Part shown: piece after piece, positions 22,001-35,000 of the stretch | Numbering within the stretch: position 1 is the first letter of the stretch | Layout of the letters: the number at the start of each line of letters is the position of its first letter | DNA from: Apostichopus japonicus | Lineage: Eukaryota > Echinodermata > Holothuroidea > Aspidochirotida > Stichopodidae | Length of the DNA stretch: 64,000 nt | Assembly (NCBI RefSeq): GCF_037975245.1 | Contig: NC_092575.1 | Coordinates: 18,009,810 to 18,073,809 of the forward strand | Direction: 5' to 3' | Notes under the pieces: generated by a model | Told to the model about the DNA's origin: nothing | The model's input: only the letters and a program-made list of their open reading frames with translations | Database searches by the model: none | Program-made: the position numbers and the translations under genes

Positions 22001-25000
22001 TTCTAATACTTAAACTTCCAGAGACCGTATAAGATCGCGGCAAAAGCAAACTGCCCCCACCTGGTCTCGAGCCCGCGATCCAAAATACGTCACGCTCTCG
22101 AGGTACAGAGCAACCAACCGCGCCACGACAGCAGTTGATATAAATCTATGTTCGTTTCTAATACTTAAACTTCCAGAGACCGTATAAGATCGCGGCAAAA
22201 GCAAACTGCCCCCACCTGGTCTCGAGCCCGCGATCCAAAATACGTCACGCTCTCGAGGTACAGAGCAACCAACCGCGCCACGACAGCAGTTGATATAAAT
22301 CTATGTTCGTTTCTAATACTTAAACTTCCAGAGACCGTATAAGATCGCGGCAAAAGCAAACTGCCCCCACCTGGTCTCGAGCCCGCGATCCAAAAATACG
22401 TCACGCTCTCGAGGTACAGAGCAACCAACCGCGCCACGACAGCAGTTGATATAAATCTATGTTCGTTTCTAATACTTAAACTTCCAGAGACCGTATAAGA
22501 TCGCGGCAAAAGCAAACTGCCCCCACCTGGTCTCGAGCCCGCGATCCAAAATACGTCACGCTCTCGAGGTACAGAGCAACCAACCGCGCCACGACAGCAG
22601 TTGATATAAATCTATGTTCGTTTCTAATACTTAAACTTCCAGAGACCGTATAAGATCGCGGCAAAAGCAAACTGCCCCCACCTGGTCTCGAGCCCGCGAT
22701 CCAAAATACGTCACGCTCTCGAGGTACAGAGCAACCAACCGCGCCACGACAGCAGTTGATATAAATCTATGTTCGTTTCTAATACTTAAACTTCCAGAGA
22801 CCGTATAAGATCGCGGCAAAAGCAAACTGCCCCCACCTGGTCTCGAGCCCGCGATCCAAAATACGTCACGCTCTCGAGGTACAGAGCAACCAACCGCGCC
22901 ACGACAGCAGTTGATATAAATCTATGTTCGTTTCTAATACTTAAACTTCCAGAGACCGTATAAGATCGCGGCAAAAGCAAACTGCCCCCACCTGGTCTCG
23001 AGCCCGCGATCCAAAATACGTCACGCTCTCGAGGTACAGAGCAACCAACCGCGCCACGACAGCAGTTGATATAAATCTATGTTCGTTTCTAATACTTAAA
23101 CTTCCAGAGACCGTATAAGATCGCGGCAAAAGCAAACTGCCCCCACCTGGTCTCGAGCCCGCGATCCAAAATACGTCACGCTCTCGAGGTACAGAGCAAC
23201 CAACCGCGCCACGACAGCAGTTGATATAAATCTATGTTCGTTTCTAATACTTAAACTTCCAGAGACCGTATAAGATCGCGGCAAAAGCAAACTGCCCCCA
23301 CCTGGTCTCGAGCCCGCGATCCAAAATACGTCACGCTCTCGAGGTACAGAGCAACCAACCGCGCCACGACAGCAGTTGATATAAATCTATGTTCGTTTCT
23401 AATACTTAAACTTCCAGAGACCGTATAAGATCGCGGCAAAAGCAAACTGCCCCCACCTGGTCTCGAGCCCGCGATCCAAAATACGTCACGCTCTCGAGGT
23501 ACAGAGCAACCAACCGCGCCACGACAGCAGTTGATATAAATCTATGTTCGTTTCTAATACTTAAACTTCCAGAGACCGTATAAGATCGCGGCAAAAGCAA
23601 ACTGCCCCCACCTGGTCTCGAGCCCGCGATCCAAAAATACGTCACGCTCTCGAGGTACAGAGCAACCAACCGCGCCACGACAGCAGTTGATATAAATCTA
23701 TGTTCGTTTCTAATACTTAAACTTCCAGAGACCGTATAAGATCGCGGCAAAAGCAAACTGCCCCCACCTGGTCTCGAGCCCGCGATCCAAAATACGTCAC
23801 GCTCTCGAGGTACAGAGCAACCAACCGCGCCACGACAGCAGTTGATATAAATCTATGTTCGTTTCTAATACTTAAACTTCCAGAGACCGTATAAGATCGC
23901 GGCAAAAGCAAACTGCCCCCACCTGGTCTCGAGCCCGCGATCCAAAATACGTCACGCTCTCGAGGTACAGAGCAACCAACCGCGCCACGACAGCAGTTGA
24001 TATAAATCTATGTTCGTTTCTAATACTTAAACTTCCAGAGACCGTATAAGATCGCGGCAAAAGCAAACTGCCCCCACCTGGTCTCGAGCCCGCGATCCAA
24101 AAATACGTCACGCTCTCGAGGTACAGAGCAACCAACCGCGCCACGACAGCAGTTGATATAAATCTATGTTCGTTTCTAATACTTAAACTTCCAGAGACCG
24201 TATAAGATCGCGGCAAAAGCAAACTGCCCCCACCTGGTCTCGAGCCCGCGATCCAAAATACGTCACGCTCTCGAGGTACAGAGCAACCAACCGCGCCACG
24301 ACAGCAGTTGATATAAATCTATGTTCGTTTCTAATACTTAAACTTCCAGAGACCGTATAAGATCGCGGCAAAAGCAAACTGCCCCCACCTGGTCTCGAGC
24401 CCGCGATCCAAAATACGTCACGCTCTCGAGGTACAGAGCAACCAACCGCGCCACGACAGCAGTTGATATAAATCTATGTTCGTTTCTAATACTTAAACTT
24501 CCAGAGACCGTATAAGATCGCGGCAAAAGCAAACTGCCCCCACCTGGTCTCGAGCCCGCGATCCAAAATACGTCACGCTCTCGAGGTACAGAGCAACCAA
24601 CCGCGCCACGACAGCAGTTGATATAAATCTATGTTCGTTTCTAATACTTAAACTTCCAGAGACCGTATAAGATCGCGGCAAAAGCAAACTGCCCCCACCT
24701 GGTCTCGAGCCCGCGATCCAAAATACGTCACGCTCTCGAGGTACAGAGCAACCAACCGCGCCACGACAGCAGTTGATATAAATCTATGTTCGTTTCTAAT
24801 ACTTAAACTTCCAGAGACCGTATAAGATCGCGGCAAAAGCAAACTGCCCCCACCTGGTCTCGAGCCCGCGATCCAAAATACGTCACGCTCTCGAGGTACA
24901 GAGCAACCAACCGCGCCACGACAGCAGTTGATATAAATCTATGTTCGTTTCTAATACTTAAACTTCCAGAGACCGTATAAGATCGCGGCAAAAGCAAACT

Positions 25001-26352
25001 GCCCCCACCTGGTCTCGAGCCCGCGATCCAAAATACGTCACGCTCTCGAGGTACAGAGCAACCAACCGCGCCACGACAGCAGTTGATATAAATCTATGTT
25101 CGTTTCTAATACTTAAACTTCCAGAGACCGTATAAGATCGCGGCAAAAGCAAACTGCCCCCACCTGGTCTCGAGCCCGCGATCCAAAATACGTCACGCTC
25201 TCGAGGTACAGAGCAACCAACCGCGCCACGACAGCAGTTGATATAAATCTATGTTCGTTTCTAATACTTAAACTTCCAGAGACCGTATAAGATCGCGGCA
25301 AAAGCAAACTGCCCCCACCTGGTCTCGAGCCCGCGATCCAAAATACGTCACGCTCTCGAGGTACAGAGCAACCAACCGCGCCACGACAGCAGTTGATATA
25401 AATCTATGTTCGTTTCTAATACTTAAACTTCCAGAGACCGTATAAGATCGCGGCAAAAGCAAACTGCCCCCACCTGGTCTCGAGCCCGCGATCCAAAATA
25501 CGTCACGCTCTCGAGGTACAGAGCAACCAACCGCGCCACGACAGCAGTTGATATAAATCTATGTTCGTTTCTAATACTTAAACTTCCAGAGACCGTATAA
25601 GATCGCGGCAAAAGCAAACTGCCCCCACCTGGTCTCGAGCCCGCGATCCAAAATACGTCACGCTCTCGAGGTACAGAGCAACCAACCGCGCCACGACAGC
25701 AGTTGATATAAATCTATGTTCGTTTCTAATACTTAAACTTCCAGAGACCGTATAAGATCGCGGCAAAAGCAAACTGCCCCCACCTGGTCTCGAGCCCGCG
25801 ATCCAAAATACGTCACGCTCTCGAGGTACAGAGCAACCAACCGCGCCACGACAGCAGTTGATATAAATCTATGTTCGTTTCTAATACTTAAACTTCCAGA
25901 GACCGTATAAGATCGCGGCAAAAGCAAACTGCCCCCACCTGGTCTCGAGCCCGCGATCCAAAATACGTCACGCTCTCGAGGTACAGAGCAACCAACCGCG
26001 CCACGACAGCAGTTGATATAAATCTATGTTCGTTTCTAATACTTAAACTTCCAGAGACCGTATAAGATCGCGGCAAAAGCAAACTGCCCCCACCTGGTCT
26101 CGAGCCCGCGATCCAAAATACGTCACGCTCTCGAGGTACAGAGCAACCAACCGCGCCACGACAGCAGTTGATATAAATCTATGTTCGTTTCTAATACTTA
26201 AACTTCCAGAGACCGTATAAGATCGCGGCAAAAGCAAACTGCCCCCACCTGGTCTCGAGCCCGCGATCCAAAATACGTCACGCTCTCGAGGTACAGAGCA
26301 ACCAACCGCGCCACGACAGCAGTTGATATAAATCTATGTTCGTTTCTAATAC

Positions 26353-27140
26353 TTAAACTTCCAGAGACCGTATAAGATCGCGGCAAAAGCAAACTGCCCC
26401 CACCTGGTCTCGAGCCCGCGATCCAAAATACGTCACGCTCTCGAGGTACAGAGCAACCAACCGCGCCACGACAGCAGTTGTATAAATCTATGTTCGTTTC
26501 TAATACTTAAACTTCCAGACCGTATAAGATCGCGGCAAAAGCAAACTGCCCCCACCTGGTCTCGAGCCCGCGATCCAAAAATACGTCACGCTCTCGAGGT
26601 ACAGAGCAACCAACCGCGCCACGACAGCAGTTGATATAAATCTATGTTCGTTTCTAATACTTAAACTTCCAGAGACCGTATAAGATCGCGGCAAAAGCAA
26701 ACTGCCCCCACCTGGTCTCGAGCCCGCGATCCAAAATACGTCACGCTCTCGAGGTACAGAGCAACCAACCGCGCCACGACAGCAGTTGATATAAATCTAT
26801 GTTCGTTTCTAATACTTAAACTTCCAGAGACCGTATAAGATCGCGGCAAAAGCAAACTGCCCCCACCTGGTCTCGAGCCCGCGATCCAAAAATACGTCAC
26901 GCTCTCGAGGTACAGAGCAACCAACCGCGCCACGACAGCAGTTGATATAAATCTATGTTCGTTTCTAATACTTAAACTTCCAGAGACCGTATAAGATCGC
27001 GGCAAAAGCAAACTGCCCCCACCTGGTCTCGAGCCCGCGATCCAAAATACGTCACGCTCTCGAGGTACAGAGCAACCAACCGCGCCACGACAGCAGTTGA
27101 TATAAATCTATGTTCGTTTCTAATCTAATACTTAAACTTC
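26353..27140 (-). repeat. Indel-bearing units inside B2
   Basis: Near 26480 a unit lacks one A (GTTGTATAAATC for GTTGATATAAATC), and near 26517 it lacks two bases (TTCCAGACCG for TTCCAGAGACCG). Near 27121 another unit has a 5-base tandem duplication (TTTCTAATCTAATACTT). Three length changes within 650 bases stand out in an array that otherwise has almost none. Confidence 0.85.
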
Positions 27141-30100
27141 CAGAGACCGTATAAGATCGCGGCAAAAGCAAACTGCCCCCACCTGGTCTCGAGCCCGCGA
27201 TCCAAAATACGTCACGCTCTCGAGGTACAGAGCAACCAACCGCGCCACGACAGCAGTTGATATAAATCTATGTTCGTTTCTAATACTTAAACTTCCAGAG
27301 ACCGTATAAGATCGCGGCAAAAGCAAACTGCCCCCACCTGGTCTCGAGCCCGCGATCCAAAATACGTCACGCTCTCGAGGTACAGAGCAACCAACCGCGC
27401 CACGACAGCAGTTGATATAAATCTATGTTCGTTTCTAATACTTAAACTTCCAGAGACCGTATAAGATCGCGGCAAAAGCAAACTGCCCCCACCTGGTCTC
27501 GAGCCCGCGATCCAAAATACGTCACGCTCTCGAGGTACAGAGCAACCAACCGCGCCACGACAGCAGTTGATATAAATCTATGTTCGTTTCTAATACTTAA
27601 ACTTCCAGAGACCGTATAAGATCGCGGCAAAAGCAAACTGCCCCCACCTGGTCTCGAGCCCGCGATCCAAAATACGTCACGCTCTCGAGGTACAGAGCAA
27701 CCAACCGCGCCACGACAGCAGTTGATATAAATCTATGTTCGTTTCTAATACTTAAACTTCCAGAGACCGTATAAGATCGCGGCAAAAGCAAACTGCCCCC
27801 ACCTGGTCTCGAGCCCGCGATCCAAAATACGTCACGCTCTCGAGGTACAGAGCAACCAACCGCGCCACGACAGCAGTTGATATAAATCTATGTTCGTTTC
27901 TAATACTTAAACTTCCAGAGACCGTATAAGATCGCGGCAAAAGCAAACTGCCCCCACCTGGTCTCGAGCCCGCGATCCAAAATACGTCACGCTCTCGAGG
28001 TACAGAGCAACCAACCGCGCCACGACAGCAGTTGATATAAATCTATGTTCGTTTCTAATACTTAAACTTCCAGAGACCGTATAAGATCGCGGCAAAAGCA
28101 AACTGCCCCCACCTGGTCTCGAGCCCGCGATCCAAAATACGTCACGCTCTCGAGGTACAGAGCAACCAACCGCGCCACGACAGCAGTTGATATAAATCTA
28201 TGTTCGTTTCTAATACTTAAACTTCCAGAGACCGTATAAGATCGCGGCAAAAGCAAACTGCCCCCACCTGGTCTCGAGCCCGCGATCCAAAATACGTCAC
28301 GCTCTCGAGGTACAGAGCAACCAACCGCGCCACGACAGCAGTTGATATAAATCTATGTTCGTTTCTAATACTTAAACTTCCAGAGACCGTATAAGATCGC
28401 GGCAAAAGCAAACTGCCCCCACCTGGTCTCGAGCCCGCGATCCAAAATACGTCACGCTCTCGAGGTACAGAGCAACCAACCGCGCCACGACAGCAGTTGA
28501 TATAAATCTATGTTCGTTTCTAATACTTAAACTTCCAGAGACCGTATAAGATCGCGGCAAAAGCAAACTGCCCCCACCTGGTCTCGAGCCCGCGATCCAA
28601 AATACGTCACGCTCTCGAGGTACAGAGCAACCAACCGCGCCACGACAGCAGTTGATATAAATCTATGTTCGTTTCTAATACTTAAACTTCCAGAGACCGT
28701 ATAAGATCGCGGCAAAAGCAAACTGCCCCCACCTGGTCTCGAGCCCGCGATCCAAAATACGTCACGCTCTCGAGGTACAGAGCAACCAACCGCGCCACGA
28801 CAGCAGTTGATATAAATCTATGTTCGTTTCTAATACTTAAACTTCCAGAGACCGTATAAGATCGCGGCAAAAGCAAACTGCCCCCACCTGGTCTCGAGCC
28901 CGCGATCCAAAATACGTCACGCTCTCGAGGTACAGAGCAACCAACCGCGCCACGACAGCAGTTGATATAAATCTATGTTCGTTTCTAATACTTAAACTTC
29001 CAGAGACCGTATAAGATCGCGGCAAAAGCAAACTGCCCCCACCTGGTCTCGAGCCCGCGATCCAAAATACGTCACGCTCTCGAGGTACAGAGCAACCAAC
29101 CGCGCCACGACAGCAGTTGATATAAATCTATGTTCGTTTCTAATACTTAAACTTCCAGAGACCGTATAAGATCGCGGCAAAAGCAAACTGCCCCCACCTG
29201 GTCTCGAGCCCGCGATCCAAAATACGTCACGCTCTCGAGGTACAGAGCAACCAACCGCGCCACGACAGCAGTTGATATAAATCTATGTTCGTTTCTAATA
29301 CTTAAACTTCCAGAGACCGTATAAGATCGCGGCAAAAGCAAACTGCCCCCACCTGGTCTCGAGCCCGCGATCCAAAATACGTCACGCTCTCGAGGTACAG
29401 AGCAACCAACCGCGCCACGACAGCAGTTGATATAAATCTATGTTCGTTTCTAATACTTAAACTTCCAGAGACCGTATAAGATCGCGGCAAAAGCAAACTG
29501 CCCCCACCTGGTCTCGAGCCCGCGATCCAAAATACGTCACGCTCTCGAGGTACAGAGCAACCAACCGCGCCACGACAGCAGTTGATATAAATCTATGTTC
29601 GTTTCTAATACTTAAACTTCCAGAGACCGTATAAGATCGCGGCAAAAGCAAACTGCCCCCACCTGGTCTCGAGCCCGCGATCCAAAATACGTCACGCTCT
29701 CGAGGTACAGAGCAACCAACCGCGCCACGACAGCAGTTGATATAAATCTATGTTCGTTTCTAATACTTAAACTTCCAGAGACCGTATAAGATCGCGGCAA
29801 AAGCAAACTGCCCCCACCTGGTCTCGAGCCCGCGATCCAAAATACGTCACGCTCTCGAGGTACAGAGCAACCAACCGCGCCACGACAGCAGTTGATATAA
29901 ATCTATGTTCGTTTCTAATACTTAAACTTCCAGAGACCGTATAAGATCGCGGCAAAAGCAAACTGCCCCCACCTGGTCTCGAGCCCGCGATCCAAAATAC
30001 GTCACGCTCTCGAGGTACAGAGCAACCAACCGCGCCACGACAGCAGTTGATATAAATCTATGTTCGTTTCTAATACTTAAACTTCCAGAGACCGTATAAG

Positions 30101-31960
30101 ATCGCGGCAAAAGCAAACTGCCCCCACCTGGTCTCGAGCCCGCGATCCAAAAATACGTCACGCTCTCGAGGTACAGAGCAACCAACCGCGCCACGACAGC
30201 AGTTGATATAAATCTATGTTCGTTTCTAATACTTAAACTTCCAGAGACCGTATAAGATCGCGGCAAAAGCAAACTGCCCCCACCTGGTCTCGAGCCCGCG
30301 ATCCAAAATACGTCACGCTCTCGAGGTACAGAGCAACCAACCGCGCCACGACAGCAGTTGATATAAATCTATGTTCGTTTCTAATACTTAAACTTCCAGA
30401 GACCGTATAAGATCGCGGCAAAAGCAAACTGCCCCCACCTGGTCTCGAGCCCGCGATCCAAAATACGTCACGCTCTCGAGGTACAGAGCAACCAACCGCG
30501 CCACGACAGCAGTTGATATAAATCTATGTTCGTTTCTAATACTTAAACTTCCAGAGACCGTATAAGATCGCGGCAAAAGCAAACTGCCCCCACCTGGTCT
30601 CGAGCCCGCGATCCAAAATACGTCACGCTCTCGAGGTACAGAGCAACCAACCGCGCCACGACAGCAGTTGATATAAATCTATGTTCGTTTCTAATACTTA
30701 AACTTCCAGAGACCGTATAAGATCGCGGCAAAAGCAAACTGCCCCCACCTGGTCTCGAGCCCGCGATCCAAAATACGTCACGCTCTCGAGGTACAGAGCA
30801 ACCAACCGCGCCACGACAGCAGTTGATATAAATCTATGTTCGTTTCTAATACTTAAACTTCCAGAGACCGTATAAGATCGCGGCAAAAGCAAACTGCCCC
30901 CACCTGGTCTCGAGCCCGCGATCCAAAATACGTCACGCTCTCGAGGTACAGAGCAACCAACCGCGCCACGACAGCAGTTGATATAAATCTATGTTCGTTT
31001 CTAATACTTAAACTTCCAGAGACCGTATAAGATCGCGGCAAAAGCAAACTGCCCCCACCTGGTCTCGAGCCCGCGATCCAAAATACGTCACGCTCTCGAG
31101 GTACAGAGCAACCAACCGCGCCACGACAGCAGTTGATATAAATCTATGTTCGTTTCTAATACTTAAACTTCCAGAGACCGTATAAGATCGCGGCAAAAGC
31201 AAACTGCCCCCACCTGGTCTCGAGCCCGCGATCCAAAATACGTCACGCTCTCGAGGTACAGAGCAACCAACCGCGCCACGACAGCAGTTGATATAAATCT
31301 ATGTTCGTTTCTAATACTTAAACTTCCAGAGACCGTATAAGATCGCGGCAAAAGCAAACTGCCCCCACCTGGTCTCGAGCCCGCGATCCAAAATACGTCA
31401 CGCTCTCGAGGTACAGAGCAACCAACCGCGCCACGACAGCAGTTGATATAAATCTATGTTCGTTTCTAATACTTAAACTTCCAGAGACCGTATAAGATCG
31501 CGGCAAAAGCAAACTGCCCCCACCTGGTCTCGAGCCCGCGATCCAAAATACGTCACGCTCTCGAGGTACAGAGCAACCAACCGCGCCACGACAGCAGTTG
31601 ATATAAATCTATGTTCGTTTCTAATACTTAAACTTCCAGAGACCGTATAAGATCGCGGCAAAAGCAAACTGCCCCCACCTGGTCTCGAGCCCGCGATCCA
31701 AAATACGTCACGCTCTCGAGGTACAGAGCAACCAACCGCGCCACGACAGCAGTTGATATAAATCTATGTTCGTTTCTAATACTTAAACTTCCAGAGACCG
31801 TATAAGATCGCGGCAAAAGCAAACTGCCCCCACCTGGTCTCGAGCCCGCGATCCAAAATACGTCACGCTCTCGAGGTACAGAGCAACCAACCGCGCCACG
31901 ACAGCAGTTGATATAAATCTATGTTCGTTTCTAATACTTAAACTTCCAGAGACCGTATAA

Positions 31961-32008
31961 GATCGCGGCAAAAGCAAACTGCCCCCACCTGGTCTCGAGC
32001 CCGCGATC
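31961..32008 (-). other. 8-base inverted repeat within the unit (example in array B2)
   Basis: GATCGCGG at 31961-31968 and CCGCGATC at 32001-32008 are reverse complements with a 32-base spacer. The arrangement is identical in all standard B2 units. The spacer holds the B-box palindrome and the T run of the tRNA-like segment. Confidence 0.6.
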
Positions 32009-32060
32009 CAAAATACGTCACGCTCTCGAGGTACAGAGCAACCAACCGCGCCACGACAGC
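31981..32060 (-). ncRNA. tRNA-like segment of the satellite unit (example in array B2)
   Basis: Counterpart of the array A example, read on the - strand from 32060 to 31981. The candidate A box is 32053-32042, the B box 32001-31991, and the downstream T run 31973-31970 (AAAA on the + strand). It differs from array A inside the segment at one fixed base only, tRNA position 28, T instead of C. That changes a C-G pair of the putative anticodon stem into a U-G pair, so pairing is kept. Function is not shown; this is a structural reading. Confidence 0.42.
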
Positions 32061-35000
32061 AGTTGATATAAATCTATGTTCGTTTCTAATACTTAAACTT
32101 CCAGAGACCGTATAAGATCGCGGCAAAAGCAAACTGCCCCCACCTGGTCTCGAGCCCGCGATCCAAAATACGTCACGCTCTCGAGGTACAGAGCAACCAA
32201 CCGCGCCACGACAGCAGTTGATATAAATCTATGTTCGTTTCTAATACTTAAACTTCCAGAGACCGTATAAGATCGCGGCAAAAGCAAACTGCCCCCACCT
32301 GGTCTCGAGCCCGCGATCCAAAATACGTCACGCTCTCGAGGTACAGAGCAACCAACCGCGCCACGACAGCAGTTGATATAAATCTATGTTCGTTTCTAAT
32401 ACTTAAACTTCCAGAGACCGTATAAGATCGCGGCAAAAGCAAACTGCCCCCACCTGGTCTCGAGCCCGCGATCCAAAATACGTCACGCTCTCGAGGTACA
32501 GAGCAACCAACCGCGCCACGACAGCAGTTGATATAAATCTATGTTCGTTTCTAATACTTAAACTTCCAGAGACCGTATAAGATCGCGGCAAAAGCAAACT
32601 GCCCCCACCTGGTCTCGAGCCCGCGATCCAAAATACGTCACGCTCTCGAGGTACAGAGCAACCAACCGCGCCACGACAGCAGTTGATATAAATCTATGTT
32701 CGTTTCTAATACTTAAACTTCCAGAGACCGTATAAGATCGCGGCAAAAGCAAACTGCCCCCACCTGGTCTCGAGCCCGCGATCCAAAATACGTCACGCTC
32801 TCGAGGTACAGAGCAACCAACCGCGCCACGACAGCAGTTGATATAAATCTATGTTCGTTTCTAATACTTAAACTTCCAGAGACCGTATAAGATCGCGGCA
32901 AAAGCAAACTGCCCCCACCTGGTCTCGAGCCCGCGATCCAAAATACGTCACGCTCTCGAGGTACAGAGCAACCAACCGCGCCACGACAGCAGTTGATATA
33001 AATCTATGTTCGTTTCTAATACTTAAACTTCCAGAGACCGTATAAGATCGCGGCAAAAGCAAACTGCCCCCACCTGGTCTCGAGCCCGCGATCCAAAATA
33101 CGTCACGCTCTCGAGGTACAGAGCAACCAACCGCGCCACGACAGCAGTTGATATAAATCTATGTTCGTTTCTAATACTTAAACTTCCAGAGACCGTATAA
33201 GATCGCGGCAAAAGCAAACTGCCCCCACCTGGTCTCGAGCCCGCGATCCAAAATACGTCACGCTCTCGAGGTACAGAGCAACCAACCGCGCCACGACAGC
33301 AGTTGATATAAATCTATGTTCGTTTCTAATACTTAAACTTCCAGAGACCGTATAAGATCGCGGCAAAAGCAAACTGCCCCCACCTGGTCTCGAGCCCGCG
33401 ATCCAAAATACGTCACGCTCTCGAGGTACAGAGCAACCAACCGCGCCACGACAGCAGTTGATATAAATCTATGTTCGTTTCTAATACTTAAACTTCCAGA
33501 GACCGTATAAGATCGCGGCAAAAGCAAACTGCCCCCACCTGGTCTCGAGCCCGCGATCCAAAATACGTCACGCTCTCGAGGTACAGAGCAACCAACCGCG
33601 CCACGACAGCAGTTGATATAAATCTATGTTCGTTTCTAATACTTAAACTTCCAGAGACCGTATAAGATCGCGGCAAAAGCAAACTGCCCCCACCTGGTCT
33701 CGAGCCCGCGATCCAAAATACGTCACGCTCTCGAGGTACAGAGCAACCAACCGCGCCACGACAGCAGTTGATATAAATCTATGTTCGTTTCTAATACTTA
33801 AACTTCCAGAGACCGTATAAGATCGCGGCAAAAGCAAACTGCCCCCACCTGGTCTCGAGCCCGCGATCCAAAATACGTCACGCTCTCGAGGTACAGAGCA
33901 ACCAACCGCGCCACGACAGCAGTTGATATAAATCTATGTTCGTTTCTAATACTTAAACTTCCAGAGACCGTATAAGATCGCGGCAAAAGCAAACTGCCCC
34001 CACCTGGTCTCGAGCCCGCGATCCAAAATACGTCACGCTCTCGAGGTACAGAGCAACCAACCGCGCCACGACAGCAGTTGATATAAATCTATGTTCGTTT
34101 CTAATACTTAAACTTCCAGAGACCGTATAAGATCGCGGCAAAAGCAAACTGCCCCCACCTGGTCTCGAGCCCGCGATCCAAAATACGTCACGCTCTCGAG
34201 GTACAGAGCAACCAACCGCGCCACGACAGCAGTTGATATAAATCTATGTTCGTTTCTAATACTTAAACTTCCAGAGACCGTATAAGATCGCGGCAAAAGC
34301 AAACTGCCCCCACCTGGTCTCGAGCCCGCGATCCAAAATACGTCACGCTCTCGAGGTACAGAGCAACCAACCGCGCCACGACAGCAGTTGATATAAATCT
34401 ATGTTCGTTTCTAATACTTAAACTTCCAGAGACCGTATAAGATCGCGGCAAAAGCAAACTGCCCCCACCTGGTCTCGAGCCCGCGATCCAAAATACGTCA
34501 CGCTCTCGAGGTACAGAGCAACCAACCGCGCCACGACAGCAGTTGATATAAATCTATGTTCGTTTCTAATACTTAAACTTCCAGAGACCGTATAAGATCG
34601 CGGCAAAAGCAAACTGCCCCCACCTGGTCTCGAGCCCGCGATCCAAAATACGTCACGCTCTCGAGGTACAGAGCAACCAACCGCGCCACGACAGCAGTTG
34701 ATATAAATCTATGTTCGTTTCTAATACTTAAACTTCCAGAGACCGTATAAGATCGCGGCAAAAGCAAACTGCCCCCACCTGGTCTCGAGCCCGCGATCCA
34801 AAATACGTCACGCTCTCGAGGTACAGAGCAACCAACCGCGCCACGACAGCAGTTGATATAAATCTATGTTCGTTTCTAATACTTAAACTTCCAGAGACCG
34901 TATAAGATCGCGGCAAAAGCAAACTGCCCCCACCTGGTCTCGAGCCCGCGATCCAAAATACGTCACGCTCTCGAGGTACAGAGCAACCAACCGCGCCACG